This document shows, piece by piece, positions 43,094-52,239 of a stretch of 64,000 bases of DNA. Positions within the stretch are counted from its first letter, which is position 1, and each line of letters opens with the position of its first letter. The notes beneath the pieces are model-generated. The model did no database searches. It worked only from the letters and a program-made list of their open reading frames with translations, and was not told the DNA's origin. The position numbers were made by a program, and so were the translations under genes. The stretch is from Rhodococcus yunnanensis NBRC 103083 (lineage in GTDB: Bacteria > Actinomycetota > Actinomycetes > Mycobacteriales > Mycobacteriaceae): positions 372,001 through 436,000 of the forward strand of contig NZ_BCXH01000002.1 in the NCBI RefSeq assembly GCF_001895005.1, given 5' to 3'.

Positions 43094-43855
43094 CTACCTA
43101 CGCTCGATGAGCGCAGCCACACCGTCGAGGATGCGCTCCACACCGAATTCGTACTCGTGCACCGGGTCGGTTGCCGCGTCGTAGGACATCGAGGCTGCGG
43201 TGCCCACCCGAGACGACACCGGATAGCGGTCACGGTCCATGACCTTCTCCAGCACGGGCGCGGTGGCCTCCCACCACTGCGCGTCGCTCATTCCCGATTC
43301 CTCACGCACCCGATCGAAGCGAGCGAGCGCACGCGCCGCTCCTGCGACGTGAGTCAGTACGAGCGTCAGCACCGAGTCCATCTCGACGTCGGACAGTCCC
43401 GAGTTCTCGAGCACTCGTAACTCGGCTTCGTACTTGTCGTTGGTGTTCGGGCCGAGAACCGCCCGAGGCCCCTGGGCGTCGAGCAACCACGAATGACGTT
43501 GGTAGAGAATCCAATTACGTTCGGCAACAAAACGCAGGCCCGCACGCCACCCGTCGGTCGCGGCCGACGGTTCCTCGATGCCGGAGTACAGCGAGCCCAG
43601 CGCGGCGTCGATCATCAGGTCGGCAAGTTCCTCACGTCCGGGCACATGGGTGTAGAGCGACATGGCACCGACGCCGAGACGGTCAGCTACGCGTCGCATC
43701 GACACGGCGTCAAGCCCCTCGGCATCGGCGATCGCGATGGCGGCGTCCACGATCGCGTCGACACTCAACCCCGTACGACTGGGCTTGTTGCCGACCCGCC
43801 ACAGCAAGCCCAACGTGCGCGCCGGGTCGAATCCCGTGTCCTTCTTTACTGCCAT
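43094..43855 (-). CDS. TetR-family regulator (TetR_C-type ligand domain)
   Basis: 253 residues from ATG 43855; the open frame extends to 44017 through the 51-bp repeats, which is not credible as protein. The HTH is RTGLSVDAIVDAAIAIADAE, then GLDAVSMRRVADRLGVGAMS and LYTHVPGREELADLM. The second half (GWRAGLRFVAERNWILYQRH, MDSVLTLVLTHVAGAARALA) is typical of regulators with the TetR_C domain that control efflux or catabolic genes. It stands alone, so its main target may be itself or a distant gene. The palindromic repeats just upstream are candidate operators. Confidence 0.88.
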   Translation of the reverse strand: MAVKKDTGFDPARTLGLLWRVGNKPSRTGLSVDAIVDAAIAIADAEGLDAVSMRRVADRLGVGAMSLYTHVPGREELADLMIDAALGSLYSGIEEPSAATDGWRAGLRFVAERNWILYQRHSWLLDAQGPRAVLGPNTNDKYEAELRVLENSGLSDVEMDSVLTLVLTHVAGAARALARFDRVREESGMSDAQWWEATAPVLEKVMDRDRYPVSSRVGTAASMSYDAATDPVHEYEFGVERILDGVAALIERR

Positions 43856-43913
43856 GAATCGCACAGTACGCCGTACTGCGGCTGAAACCTCCGCGCGAGC
43901 CCTGCCCCCCTCC

Positions 43914-44037
43914 GCAAACGCACGTGCATTTGCGCACCACCAGCCGCCCACCCCCAGCACCCACGCAAACGCACGTGCATTTGCGCACCACCAGCCGCCC
44001 ACCCCCACGACCCACACAAACGCATGTGCGTTTGCGC
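43914..44037. repeat. 51-bp tandem repeat carrying three palindromes
   Basis: The unit repeats at exact 51-bp steps from 43914, 43965 and 44016 (2.4 copies). Each begins with a 22-bp near-palindrome, (G/A)CAAACGCA(C/T)GTGC(A/G)TTTGCGC in pattern. The third copy is a perfect inverted repeat (CAAACGCA-TG-TGCGTTTG). Between the palindromes is a C-rich stretch (CACCACCAGCCGCCCACCCC). It separates the tetR start from tRNA-Leu, and the last palindrome lies where the tRNA -35 should be. Confidence 0.85.
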
Positions 44038-44068
44038 GCGGGCGGCGTTGTAGACTTGCCCAGCACTC

Positions 44069-44150
<82 letters not shown>

Positions 44151-44209
44151 CTCTGTTGCCCACGACACCGAACTACCAGATGTAGTAGCCCCTCGGGTAC
44201 CTTCGAGGT

Positions 44210-44614
44210 GTGGCAACATCCCGCACTCGTCGTCGACCCGCGCTCATCGCGCTGGTCATCGTTTCGGCCTTGGGGTGTCTCGCGCTCGGATGGTGGCAGT
44301 GGGAACGTTTCGAGTCCGTCGGCGGTGACGGCCAGAACCTGGGCTACGCATTCCAGTGGCCACTGTTCGCGGCATTCGTCGTCTACGCCTACCGCAAGTT
44401 CGTTCAGCTCGAGGACGAAGCCGACGCACCCGAGGACGCGGAGGTGCCCGCAGAGTCCATCGTGCGTGAGATTCCCGCCGATCTGCTCCCCCAGCGTCCT
44501 AGCCAGCCCGTCGAGGACGATCTCGACGATCCGGAATCCCGGCAACTTCTCGAATACAACAGCTATCTCGCGGAGCTCGACCGCTCCCGAGGTTCCGACA
44601 GGAGCACCACGTGA
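44210..44614 (+). CDS. Small membrane protein (Rv1343c/LprD-like)
   Basis: 134 residues from GTG 44210. The basic N-terminus is followed by two hydrophobic helices, about residues 10-31 (PALIALVIVSALGCLALGWW) and 43-62 (YAFQWPLFAAFVVYAYRKFV). The rest is an acidic, Pro-rich cytoplasmic tail ending in ESRQLLEYNSYLAELDRS, a segment conserved among actinobacterial homologues as I recall. In M. tuberculosis the corresponding gene (lprD) accompanies a DUF3817 gene and rdgB-rph, the same neighbours as here. It overlaps the next gene by 4 bp. Function unknown. Confidence 0.75.
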   Translation: MATSRTRRRPALIALVIVSALGCLALGWWQWERFESVGGDGQNLGYAFQWPLFAAFVVYAYRKFVQLEDEADAPEDAEVPAESIVREIPADLLPQRPSQPVEDDLDDPESRQLLEYNSYLAELDRSRGSDRSTT

Positions 44615-44961
44615 GCACGGCACCGGAGAAGTCCGCATCGACCGAGAAGACCAAGAAGATCGCCTCGGCGCTGTTGCGTTACCGGGTGCTCGCCTACGTC
44701 ACCGGAATCTGGCTTCTCGTGCTGACCGGCGAGATGGTCGCCAAGTACATCTTCAAGGTCGAGAACGTGCCCAGCTGGATCGCTGTCGTGCACGGGTGGG
44801 TCTACCTCGTCTACTTGATCCTGACGATCGACCTTGCCATCAAGGTGCGGTGGCCCGCGCCGCGGACCATCGGCACTCTGCTTGCCGGAACGGTTCCGTT
44901 CCTGTCGTTCTTCGTCGAGCATTGGCGCAGCGCACAGGTCAAACGCGACTTCGGCGTCTAG
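44611..44961 (+). CDS. DUF3817 membrane protein (Rv1342c-like)
   Basis: 116 residues from GTG 44611, overlapping the previous stop (GTGA). Three hydrophobic helices fit DUF3817: LLRYRVLAYVTGIWLLVLTG, VVHGWVYLVYLILTIDLAIK (with the conserved HG...Y pattern) and TIGTLLAGTVPFLSFFVEHW. The family is widespread in actinobacteria and uncharacterised. Translational coupling with the gene at 44210 suggests that the two products act together in the membrane. It converges on the lipase gene with 1 bp between. Confidence 0.88.
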   Translation: MSTAPEKSASTEKTKKIASALLRYRVLAYVTGIWLLVLTGEMVAKYIFKVENVPSWIAVVHGWVYLVYLILTIDLAIKVRWPAPRTIGTLLAGTVPFLSFFVEHWRSAQVKRDFGV

Positions 44962-44962
44962 C

Positions 44963-45757
44963 TCAGCACGTCACGCCGACCGGACCGGTCCCTGCCAGCG
45001 CGCCAAGCACCACGTGCTGCGCAACGGGATCGTAAGAAATTCCGGTGTGCTCGGTCCGGTCTCCGGGGCACAGATCCTGAAGGATCACATTCGTGGCGCC
45101 CACGCCTGTCAGCAACGACGCCGCGAACGGCACGACCTGGTCGTACCGAGTCACCACTACCGTGTACTCGACGCCGGGGACGGTGTCTACCGGGGAATTC
45201 AGTCGTGTGAGTGCGTCGTCGGGCGGCGGTCCCGGCGTCGGATAGTTCGGCGGCGACAACGCCACGATTTTCGACACTCGTTCGGCCCCGCCGAGGAACC
45301 GCACGTAATACCGCGGCACCGTTCCGCCCTTGGAATGCCCGACGATCGATACTGTCTGCGCTCCCGTCGCCTGCAGGACCGTCTCGACGAATCCCGCCAA
45401 CTCGGCGGCGCTGTCCGCGATGGACCCCAGTCCGCCGAATGGAACCCCTTCCGGTGCACCGTAATCGAGAGCGAAGACGCAGTAGCCCTCGGCAACGAGC
45501 CTCGGCCCCAGTGATGCCCAGTTGTCGTACGAATTCTCGAGGAAACCGTGCACCAACACCACCGGTTCCGGATGCTCGTCGCTCGGCGTGCACGAATAAT
45601 CGTTCACACCGGGCAACGCCGCATCCGGATGCAGGACCGAGTACACGGCGGCATCGACGAACGAATTCTGCGACGGCGACGCAGCCGCCGTGCCTCCGAA
45701 GCCCAGAAACAATGCGGCGACGAGCCCTGCGACACCAACCGATCGATTCACGGCCAC
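44963..45757 (-). CDS. Secreted lipase/esterase (alpha/beta hydrolase, lipase class 2 type)
   Basis: 264 residues. The signal peptide covers about 1-27 (VGVAGLVAALFLGFGGTAAA, cleavage near ASPSQ). The core has PVVLVHGFLENSYDNW (oxyanion region), the nucleophile elbow SIVGHSKGGTVPRYYVRFL, an acid residue in VVTRYDQVVPF and the catalytic His in DRTEHTGISYDP. These match the secreted triacylglycerol lipase family of Rhodococcus, Nocardia and Streptomyces. It would hydrolyse lipid esters outside the cell. Two or more cysteines (DYSCTP, EGYCVF, DLCPGD, VTC) may form disulphides. It lies just downstream of rdgB with a 7-bp gap and may share its transcript. Confidence 0.88.
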   Translation of the reverse strand: MAVNRSVGVAGLVAALFLGFGGTAAASPSQNSFVDAAVYSVLHPDAALPGVNDYSCTPSDEHPEPVVLVHGFLENSYDNWASLGPRLVAEGYCVFALDYGAPEGVPFGGLGSIADSAAELAGFVETVLQATGAQTVSIVGHSKGGTVPRYYVRFLGGAERVSKIVALSPPNYPTPGPPPDDALTRLNSPVDTVPGVEYTVVVTRYDQVVPFAASLLTGVGATNVILQDLCPGDRTEHTGISYDPVAQHVVLGALAGTGPVGVTC

Positions 45758-45764
45758 CAGTGTC

Positions 45765-46376
45765 CTACGACGACAGTGCCTGCAGCGCCGGAATCAGCAA
45801 TCTCAATGCACGCCCGCGATGCGACGCCGCATCCTTCTCCTCTGCGCTGAGCTCGGCTGCCGACCGCCCGTCCCCCTCGGGAACGAACACTGGATCGTAG
45901 CCGAAGCCGTTCTCCCCGAGCGGAGTACGCGCAATGACCCCGCGCCACTCCCCGCGCACGACACTGTCCGAGCCGCCTGGAATCGCGAGGGCGCAGGCGG
46001 ACACGAAGCCCGCTCCCCTCCGCTCGTCCGGTACATCACCGATCTGTGCGAGCAACAACGCCGTGTTCGCATCGTCGTCACCGTGCGTTCCTGACCATCG
46101 AGCGGACAGAACGCCCGGCATCCCGTTCAATGCGTCGACTTCGAGTCCGGAATCATCTGCAACACAGGGCAAGCCGGTAGCCGCAGCTCCGTCACGAGCC
46201 TTGGCGAGTGCGTTCTCCTCGAAGGTCGCGCCCGTCTCGGGGGCCTCCGGGAATTCCGGTACCTCGTTCAGGCCCACCAGCTCGATGCCCGAGATCCCGG
46301 CGGCGTCGAGAACGCGTCGCAGCTCTTTCAGCTTCTTCGCATTCCGACTCGCAACGAGGAGCTTGGTGTCAGCCAC
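45765..46376 (-). CDS. rdgB: XTP/dITP pyrophosphatase (non-canonical purine NTPase)
   Basis: 203 residues. Ham1/RdgB motifs are [20 protein letters not shown] (substrate-binding SxNxxK), [40 protein letters not shown], and [20 protein letters not shown] near the C-terminus with SHRGRAL. It hydrolyses dITP, XTP and similar damaged nucleotides to monophosphates, keeping them out of DNA and RNA. The GTG 46376 start overlaps the end of rph by 8 bp; upstream codons in the open frame belong to rph's sequence. The rph-rdgB pair is conserved across actinobacteria. Confidence 0.96.
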   Translation of the reverse strand: MADTKLLVASRNAKKLKELRRVLDAAGISGIELVGLNEVPEFPEAPETGATFEENALAKARDGAAATGLPCVADDSGLEVDALNGMPGVLSARWSGTHGDDDANTALLLAQIGDVPDERRGAGFVSACALAIPGGSDSVVRGEWRGVIARTPLGENGFGYDPVFVPEGDGRSAAELSAEEKDAASHRGRALRLLIPALQALSS

Positions 46377-47154
46377 CGAACTTCTTCTTCGGTGCGTCGC
46401 CGGCGGGTTCGGGAAGCACACCGGGGTACGGCTCGGCGAGCGCTGCCTTCTGCACCTCGAACAAGCTCTCGATGCCCGCGAGTGCGGAATCGAGTAGTTT
46501 GTCCAGCGTGGAGCGCGGGAACGTCGCCCCTTCCCCGGTTCCCTGAACTTCGACGAGGGTTCCGGTGTCGGTGGCGACGACGTTCATGTCGACCTCGGCG
46601 CGCGAATCCTCCTCGTAGGGCAGATCCAGCCGGACCCGGCCGTCGACGACACCGACGCTCACAGCTGCGATCGCACAAGAGATCGGCTGTGGATCGGCAA
46701 GCCGACCGGCCGCACGAAGATAGGTCACCGCGTCGGACAGTGCGACGAATGCGCCCGTGATGGCAGCGGTGCGAGTCCCCCCGTCGGCCTGCAGGACGTC
46801 GCAGTCGATGGCGATGGTGTTCTCGCCGATCGCGGCGAGATCGATGCACGCGCGAAGCGAACGACCGACGAGCCTCGATATTTCCTGAGTGCGCCCGCCG
46901 ACCTTGCCCTTGACCGACTCACGTCCGCTGCGGGTGTGGGTTGCCGCGGGCAGCATGGCGTACTCCGCGGTGAGCCAGCCCAATCCGGAACCCTTGCGCC
47001 ACCGAGGAACACCCTCCTCGACACTGGCGGTGCACATCACCCTGGTGTTGCCGAACTCGACCAGCACCGAACCGGCCGGGTTGCTGGTGAATCCACGGGT
47101 GATCTTGATGGCGCGGAGTTCGTCGTCCGCTCTTCCGTCTTCTCGTCTCGACAC
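46369..47154 (-). CDS. rph: Ribonuclease PH
   Basis: 261 residues. [20 protein letters not shown] at the start matches mycobacterial RNase [62 protein letters not shown] and [20 protein letters not shown] are the phosphorolytic RNase PH core. It trims tRNA 3' ends with phosphate as co-substrate, as a hexamer in the cytosol. Start GTG 47154 fits the conserved N-terminus. A GTG at 47175 that abuts the upstream stop would add seven residues and allow translational coupling. Confidence 0.96.
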   Translation of the reverse strand: MSRREDGRADDELRAIKITRGFTSNPAGSVLVEFGNTRVMCTASVEEGVPRWRKGSGLGWLTAEYAMLPAATHTRSGRESVKGKVGGRTQEISRLVGRSLRACIDLAAIGENTIAIDCDVLQADGGTRTAAITGAFVALSDAVTYLRAAGRLADPQPISCAIAAVSVGVVDGRVRLDLPYEEDSRAEVDMNVVATDTGTLVEVQGTGEGATFPRSTLDKLLDSALAGIESLFEVQKAALAEPYPGVLPEPAGDAPKKKFGG

Positions 47155-47175
47155 GAGTGCCAGACTACTGTCCAC

Positions 47176-47934
47176 CTAGACGGTGAACACATCCCCCGGC
47201 AGTACGGCGTGGACCGGGCCGCTGAATTCGGCCTTGGCCTCGGCGATGACATCCTCACGCGAAGTCCATGGCGGAATATGCGTCAACAGCAGTTCCCCGA
47301 CCCCGGCGTCGCGGGCCAGCTGACCGGCCTCGGTGCCCGAGAGATGCACCCCGACCGGACGATCGGGGCTGTGTGTCCACGACGCCTCGGACAGCAGCAC
47401 GTCGGCGCCCTTGGCGAGGTCCTGCACGGCCTGGCACATCCCGGTGTCGCCGGTGTAGGCGAAGATCTTCCCTTCGCCGGTCGTGATGCGCATCCCGTAG
47501 GACTCGGGTGGGTGATAGACCTGCCTGGTGTGCACGGTGAGCCTGCCGTGTTCGATGGTCCGCCCGTCGGCCCATCTGCGCAGATCGAGGGTGTCCGACA
47601 TGTCGTCGATCTGCCCACCGCATTCGGCGGACGCGACGCCGAGTCGAAACGCCGTGTCCTTCGGACCGTAGACGAGCGCGCGGCCCTCGGGTGGGTTCGG
47701 ATGATAGCGGCGCCACACCAGAAGTCCCGGCACGTCCAGGCAATGGTCGGCATGGAGATGCGACAGGAAGACACTGACGTCGCCGGGATCTGCATACCGC
47801 TGCAGAGCCCCGAGGATGCCCGGCCCGAAGTCGAGCACCACCGGCGACGTTCCCGGTTCTTCGAGCAGGTAGCCGGACGCGGGGGAATCTGGCCCCGACA
47901 CACTCCCCGAACATCCCAGGACGGTAATTCGCAT
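47176..47934 (-). CDS. Metallo-beta-lactamase-fold phosphodiesterase-like protein (Rv1339-like)
   Basis: 252 residues from ATG 47934 (ATG 47943 is possible). The N-terminus MRITVLGCSGSVSGPDSPAS and the metal motif SHLHADHCLDVPGLL (HxHxDH) place it in the metallo-beta-lactamase superfamily, near RNase Z-like and class II-like cyclic nucleotide phosphodiesterases. FAYTGDTGMCQAV gives a further metal-ligand Asp, and LLLTHIPPWT gives a late His. The M. tuberculosis counterpart Rv1339, in the same rph neighbourhood, is reported to hydrolyse cAMP, so a cyclic nucleotide role is likely but not proven here. It is the first gene of the run into rph-rdgB. Confidence 0.87.
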   Translation of the reverse strand: MRITVLGCSGSVSGPDSPASGYLLEEPGTSPVVLDFGPGILGALQRYADPGDVSVFLSHLHADHCLDVPGLLVWRRYHPNPPEGRALVYGPKDTAFRLGVASAECGGQIDDMSDTLDLRRWADGRTIEHGRLTVHTRQVYHPPESYGMRITTGEGKIFAYTGDTGMCQAVQDLAKGADVLLSEASWTHSPDRPVGVHLSGTEAGQLARDAGVGELLLTHIPPWTSREDVIAEAKAEFSGPVHAVLPGDVFTV

Positions 47935-48060
47935 GAAGTTCATGCTGCCACGTCGATGCTCGACGCCGAAACGATCGGCGCGTTTTCTTCGCACTTCGAC
48001 GCGTGTGCGCGCTCGGTCACCGCCGAACGTCACTCCTCGGGCGCGGGCGGCGACGCCGCA

Positions 48061-48678
48061 TCAAGAAAGCGACTTCTGCCTGCGTGCCTCACGTGCGTCC
48101 GAGGACAACGACCATGCTGCGACCACTCCGCCCACGGCCCCGAACAGGTGGCCTTGCCACGACGTGTGCGGATCGCTCGGTAACACACCCCACAGTGCGC
48201 CGCCGTAGATGACGAAAACCACGACACCGACGGCAAGTTGACCCAGGTTACGGGCGAAGATTCCGCGCGTGAGCAAGTAGGTGATCCAACCGAAGATCAG
48301 AATCGACGCGCCGATGTGGTTGGAGCCACTGCCTGCGACGAGCCAGGTCCCGACCCCTCCGATGACCCAGATGATGCCTGTCGCGGTGAGACCTCGTCCG
48401 ATGCCGGACAAGAGCACCAGAAACCCGAGTACGAGAACCGGAACGGTGTTGGCGATCAGATGCGCCCAGTCGTCGTGCAGCACGGGAGCGAACAGGATCC
48501 CCCACAACCCGTCGATGGTTCGGGGTGTGATGCCCGCGTCCTCGACCCGACTGCCGGATGCGACGTCGACGATCTCGATCACCCACAGCAGTACGACGAA
48601 ACCACCCATGTACATCGCGGCCTGCTGCCACAGCGGACGTTTCGGCGTCGGGGTGGGCAAGAGCGGGTTCGCGGTCAT
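48061..48678 (-). CDS. Rhomboid-family intramembrane serine protease
   Basis: 205 residues with about six hydrophobic helices. HDDWAHLIANTVPVLVLGFL (helix 2, with the conserved His-Asn pattern), GSNHIGASILIFGWITYLLT (the Ser of GAS is the nucleophile) and SWQGHLFGAVGGVVAAW (catalytic His) identify a rhomboid. The usual GxSG is GASI here. It cuts substrates within the membrane; targets are unknown. It corresponds to Rv1337 in the conserved mycobacterial cluster. The 126 bp to the next gene downstream contain nothing obvious; murI, found there in mycobacteria, is missing. Confidence 0.87.
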   Translation of the reverse strand: MTANPLLPTPTPKRPLWQQAAMYMGGFVVLLWVIEIVDVASGSRVEDAGITPRTIDGLWGILFAPVLHDDWAHLIANTVPVLVLGFLVLLSGIGRGLTATGIIWVIGGVGTWLVAGSGSNHIGASILIFGWITYLLTRGIFARNLGQLAVGVVVFVIYGGALWGVLPSDPHTSWQGHLFGAVGGVVAAWSLSSDAREARRQKSLS

Positions 48679-48735
48679 CCTGCACGCCTTTCGTGAGCGC
48701 TCGGGCGAAGTGCTTTCGCTCCAGAGTAACGTCCG

Positions 48736-49797
48736 TCAGGAGTCGAATGCCGTCGGAAAGATCTGCCGATATGTCGGGATTCCGGCGATGGACGTCGCAT
48801 CGAGCAGAGCGCGCACGATCGCACGTTCGACGACTGTGGCCGCCACCGCCGAGATCGCGTCGAGCACCGGCAGGTCCTTCATGAACGCCTTCGGCATCGA
48901 TGTCTCGGTGACGACGGACTTCGTCCCTGTCGACAGCGCGAAGATCGTGTCGCCGTCGAGCGGCGAATGCGCGGGTCGGATTGCTCGGGCGAGGCCGTCG
49001 TGCCCGGCGACCGCGATGCGCTTGCACGACGACGCGGTCAGATCCACGTCGGTCGCGACGACTCCGATCGTCGTGTTCAGTGCTGTGCCCTTGGGCGCGA
49101 GCGAGTTGGCGTTCCACAGCTCGTGCACATCCGGCTTGCGCATGCCGAACGCCTGCGGGCCATCGGATCCGGTCCCCCACGGCAGACCGGTTCGCGGGTC
49201 GAACACCGATCCGACGGGGTTGGTGACGATCAGCGCCGCAACGGTGACGCCGTCCGCCGGCCCGCCTTCGATGACGACGCTCGCCGTGCCCACTCCCCCC
49301 TTGAGAACTCCGGCGCGAGCACCGACACCTGCACCGACCGAACCCGTCGCGAACTCGGTGGCTGCAGCGGCGGCCGCGCGGTACCCGAAATCTGCGGTGG
49401 GTCGAATGTTCCAGTCTCCGACGGGAAGATCGAAGATGACCGCGGCAGGAACGATCGGCACGACTTGGTCCGGGCTCCCCATTGCGATGCCGTGGCCGTG
49501 CTCCTCCAACCACGCCATGACGCCGTCCGCCGCGGCGAGCCCGTAGGCACTGCCACCGGTCAGGAGAATGGAGTTGATCTGCTGCACCGAATGACTCGGG
49601 TCGAGAAGATCGGTTTCACGGGTACCGGGCCCGCCGCCTCTGACGTCCACGGCCGCAACGGCGCCGCCCAGTGCCCGGACGACCGTGCACCCGGTGGCCG
49701 CACCCGACCCCAACTGCGCATCCGGGTCGATCTCGTGGTGATGACCGACGAGCAGACCGGCGACATCGGTCAGTGAATCCCTCGGACCTGACCCCAA
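48736..49797 (-). CDS. P1-family (DmpA-like, S58) peptidase
   Basis: 353 residues from TTG 49797, with GGAG 6 nt upstream. The DmpA/ornithine-acetyltransferase-like fold shows SLTDVAGLLVGHHHEIDPDA at the start, INSILLTGGSAYGLAAADGV in the middle, and ALNTTIGVVATDVDLT near the expected autoprocessing site, where a Thr or Ser at the new N-terminus acts as nucleophile. Such enzymes release N-terminal residues or beta-amino acids. It corresponds to Rv1333 in the same neighbourhood. The start lies 9 bp after the DUF2017 gene's stop, so the two are probably one transcript with clpS. Confidence 0.85.
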   Translation of the reverse strand: MGSGPRDSLTDVAGLLVGHHHEIDPDAQLGSGAATGCTVVRALGGAVAAVDVRGGGPGTRETDLLDPSHSVQQINSILLTGGSAYGLAAADGVMAWLEEHGHGIAMGSPDQVVPIVPAAVIFDLPVGDWNIRPTADFGYRAAAAAATEFATGSVGAGVGARAGVLKGGVGTASVVIEGGPADGVTVAALIVTNPVGSVFDPRTGLPWGTGSDGPQAFGMRKPDVHELWNANSLAPKGTALNTTIGVVATDVDLTASSCKRIAVAGHDGLARAIRPAHSPLDGDTIFALSTGTKSVVTETSMPKAFMKDLPVLDAISAVAATVVERAIVRALLDATSIAGIPTYRQIFPTAFDS

Positions 49798-49806
49798 TGG
49801 GTGCTC

Positions 49807-50370
49807 CTACGGAGTGAGGACCTGCACGAGGGAATCCTGCATCCAGGTCAGCCAGTGGTAGACATCGAGGTGCGGAGCCCGCGGATCCCCCTCGTCGAGA
49901 ACCTCGGGGGTATCGGCGTCGATGCCCAGGGTGGTTCCGAGTGCCAATCGTACGTCGTTCAGACCCATCAGCCAGGCATCGGCCTGCTCGGGTGTCAGCA
50001 CGATCTTGCCGCCGTCGGTCGGGAGCGTTCGAAGTATGACGGCACCCGCGGCGAGTTTTTCGTCGATGATCTCGGGTTCGTGCAGTCCGCGTAGCGCCCC
50101 GTTGAGATCGGCGGTGTCGTCCGAGCCGTCGTCCGCGCGGTGGAAATCCGGCAGCAGACGCGCGAGCGCGGCGTCCTCGGGAGCGGTGCTGTGGCCGGTG
50201 CGCAGCCCGGTGAGCTGAGTCAGCTCGTCGGTCGGCGCGTCCTTCGCACGCTCGCTCAGCAGACTGACGACCGATCCGACGAGCGATCTCAGTACGGTCG
50301 CCTCACGCGCATCCATGTCGGACCGAATCTTGACCCCGCTGAGGGAGTTCTTTCTACTCCACGTGCGCAC
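49807..50370 (-). CDS. DUF2017 protein (Rv1332-like)
   Basis: 187 residues. The open frame starts earlier (50502) inside clpS, but GTG 50370 gives VRTWSRKNSLSGVKIRSDMD, agreeing with the remembered start of mycobacterial homologues. DUF2017 landmarks are LRSLVGSVVSLLSERAKDAP, DELTQLTGLRTGHSTAPED, ARLLPDFHRADDG and the closing DVYHWLTWMQDSLVQVL. The helical, acidic protein always lies beside clpS in actinobacteria, suggesting a link to the N-end-rule adaptor pathway; the function has not been shown. It is 52 bp downstream of clpS. Confidence 0.87.
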   Translation of the reverse strand: MRTWSRKNSLSGVKIRSDMDAREATVLRSLVGSVVSLLSERAKDAPTDELTQLTGLRTGHSTAPEDAALARLLPDFHRADDGSDDTADLNGALRGLHEPEIIDEKLAAGAVILRTLPTDGGKIVLTPEQADAWLMGLNDVRLALGTTLGIDADTPEVLDEGDPRAPHLDVYHWLTWMQDSLVQVLTP

Positions 50371-50422
50371 AGCTGATACGACCCCGTTCTTTGTGCAGTC
50401 GAGAATCCGAAGAGTTACGTGG

Positions 50423-50773
50423 CTACTTGTCCTGCTGCATGGTCGCCCACAGGCCTGCTGAATGAAGTCGACGAACGTCGTTCTCCATTTTGTCTCGCTC
50501 ACCGCTGGACACGACGGCCTTGCCCTCCGAATGCACCTGCATCATCAACTCGGTCGCCTTGGCTTTGCTGTAGCCGAAGAGTTTCTGGAAGATGAAGGTC
50601 ACGTAGTGCATGAGGTTGACCGGGTCGTCCCAGACGATGGTCACCCAGGGCACATCCTGCGCCTCGTCCGTCGCCACGACCTCGGTTTCGGCGGGAACCG
50701 CTTGCGGTGAGGCAGCCAGTGTCGGCGACTGCCCTGCGCTGCCCACGGTCACTCGTACCGTCGATGAAGCCAT
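50423..50773 (-). CDS. clpS: ATP-dependent Clp protease adaptor ClpS
   Basis: 116 residues from ATG 50773. After a flexible N-terminal region (about 40 residues) comes the ClpS core: [20 protein letters not shown], then [20 protein letters not shown] and [19 protein letters not shown]. The VWDDPVN strand-turn binds destabilising N-terminal residues, and the H of VHSEG is conserved. ClpS delivers N-end-rule substrates to ClpC1P in the cytosol. It is divergent from pncB with about 65 bp between, so their promoters share this gap. Confidence 0.95.
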   Translation of the reverse strand: MASSTVRVTVGSAGQSPTLAASPQAVPAETEVVATDEAQDVPWVTIVWDDPVNLMHYVTFIFQKLFGYSKAKATELMMQVHSEGKAVVSSGERDKMENDVRRLHSAGLWATMQQDK

Positions 50774-50840
50774 AGGAACAGGGTACGACGGGACGGGCGA
50801 ACTACACACTCTCGCCCCCGCGCCTCGTACTGTTGTGCGT

Positions 50841-52181
50841 GTGCCTCACGCCTCGACGACGGATACCGACATAACGGACACTCGACAGAGCACTGCGCTC
50901 TTCACCGACCAATACGAGTTGACGATGCTGTCGGCAGCGCTCGCCGACGGCTCGGCCCACACACCGTGCAGCTTCGAGGTGTTCGCGCGGCGGCTCCCGA
51001 ACGGTCGCCGCTACGGCGTCGTCGCTGGAACCGCTCGTTTCCTGAGCGCGCTGGCCCGATTTCGCTTCGGCGAGGACGAACTGGAGACGGTGTCGAGGTT
51101 CCTCGATCGAACCACCGTCGAGTGGCTGTCGAACTATCGATTCACCGGTGACGTCGACGGATATCGCGAGGGCGAGCTGTATTTCCCCGGCTCTCCCCTT
51201 CTCTCGATACGGGGAACCTTCGCCGAGTGCGTGATTCTCGAGACGCTCGCGTTGTCGATCCTCAATCACGACAGCGCGATCGCGTCCGCGGCGGCGCGGA
51301 TGGTCGGTTCGGCGGGTACGCGACCGCTCATCGAGATGGGGTCACGGCGCACCCACGAGGAAGCGGCCGTCGCGTCGTCGCGGGCGGCGTACCTCGCAGG
51401 CTTCTCGGCCACCTCCAACCTCGAAGCCGTTCGGCGACACGGCGTCCCGGGAGCCGGCACCTCCGCGCACGCGTTCACGTTGCTGTACACCGATGCCGAC
51501 GGCCCGAACGAGAAAGCTGCGTTCGCCGCCCAGATTCGCACTCTCGGAGTCGGCACGACGCTGCTCGTCGACACGTACGACATCACCCGCGGCGTCGCCA
51601 ATGCCATCGAGGTCGCCGGAACCGATCTCGGCGGCGTTCGTATCGACTCGGGAGACCTCGGGGTTCTCGCCCGTCAGGTGCGACAGCAGCTCGACGACCT
51701 CGGCGCCACACGGACCAAGATCGTCGTCTCCGGTGATCTGGACGAGTACGCCATCGCGGCCCTGCGCGCCGAACCGGTGGATTCGTACGGCGTCGGAACC
51801 TCGCTCGTCACCGGCTCGGGTGCCCCGACCGCAGGTATGGTCTACAAACTCGTCGCCGTCGACGACCGTCCCGTCGCCAAACGCAGCAGCCACAAGGAGT
51901 CGCGCGGCGGCGCCAAGGCCGCCGTCCGGGTGACCAGAAGCTCGGGGACGGCCGTCGAGGAGATCGTTCATCCACTCGGCGCGGCGCCGACCGTCGACCC
52001 CGGTCTGGTCTCGACCGAGCTGAGCGTGCCACTGGTTCGGGCGGGCGAACCCGTACCCGACCTTCCCACCCTGAAGCAGTCACGCGAGCACCTGGCCGCA
52101 CGTCTGGTCAGCCTTCCGTGGGAGGGACTCAAGCTGTCCCAGGGAGAACCTGCGATCCCGACCCGATTCATCGATGCCTGA
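50841..52181 (+). CDS. pncB: Nicotinate phosphoribosyltransferase
   Basis: 446 residues. [20 protein letters not shown] and [20 protein letters not shown] open the enzyme; [20 protein letters not shown] contains the His whose phosphorylation couples ATP hydrolysis; [35 protein letters not shown] and [16 protein letters not shown] form the phosphoribosyl site. It makes nicotinate mononucleotide from nicotinate and PRPP for NAD salvage. GTG 50841 (or 50835) lies about 8 nt after a TACTGT -10-like box (50828-50833), so the mRNA is probably leaderless. It is followed by dinG, the order seen in mycobacteria. Confidence 0.95.
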   Translation: MPHASTTDTDITDTRQSTALFTDQYELTMLSAALADGSAHTPCSFEVFARRLPNGRRYGVVAGTARFLSALARFRFGEDELETVSRFLDRTTVEWLSNYRFTGDVDGYREGELYFPGSPLLSIRGTFAECVILETLALSILNHDSAIASAAARMVGSAGTRPLIEMGSRRTHEEAAVASSRAAYLAGFSATSNLEAVRRHGVPGAGTSAHAFTLLYTDADGPNEKAAFAAQIRTLGVGTTLLVDTYDITRGVANAIEVAGTDLGGVRIDSGDLGVLARQVRQQLDDLGATRTKIVVSGDLDEYAIAALRAEPVDSYGVGTSLVTGSGAPTAGMVYKLVAVDDRPVAKRSSHKESRGGAKAAVRVTRSSGTAVEEIVHPLGAAPTVDPGLVSTELSVPLVRAGEPVPDLPTLKQSREHLAARLVSLPWEGLKLSQGEPAIPTRFIDA

Positions 52182-52239
52182 ACCGGAGGTACCGGTGTCG
52201 CTGGCAGCTCGGGTCGGTCGCTGGCAGTAGTCTTCTTCG

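Noticed and set aside
43856..44017. 54-codon extension of the TetR gene through the 51-bp repeats
   Set aside because: It would encode a repeated GVGGWWCANARAFA peptide before a normal TetR start. The HTH is properly placed from ATG 43855.
43914..44037. CRISPR-like appearance of palindromic repeats with regular spacing
   Set aside because: The spacers between the palindromes are themselves repeated almost exactly. A CRISPR array has unique spacers; this is a 51-bp tandem repeat.
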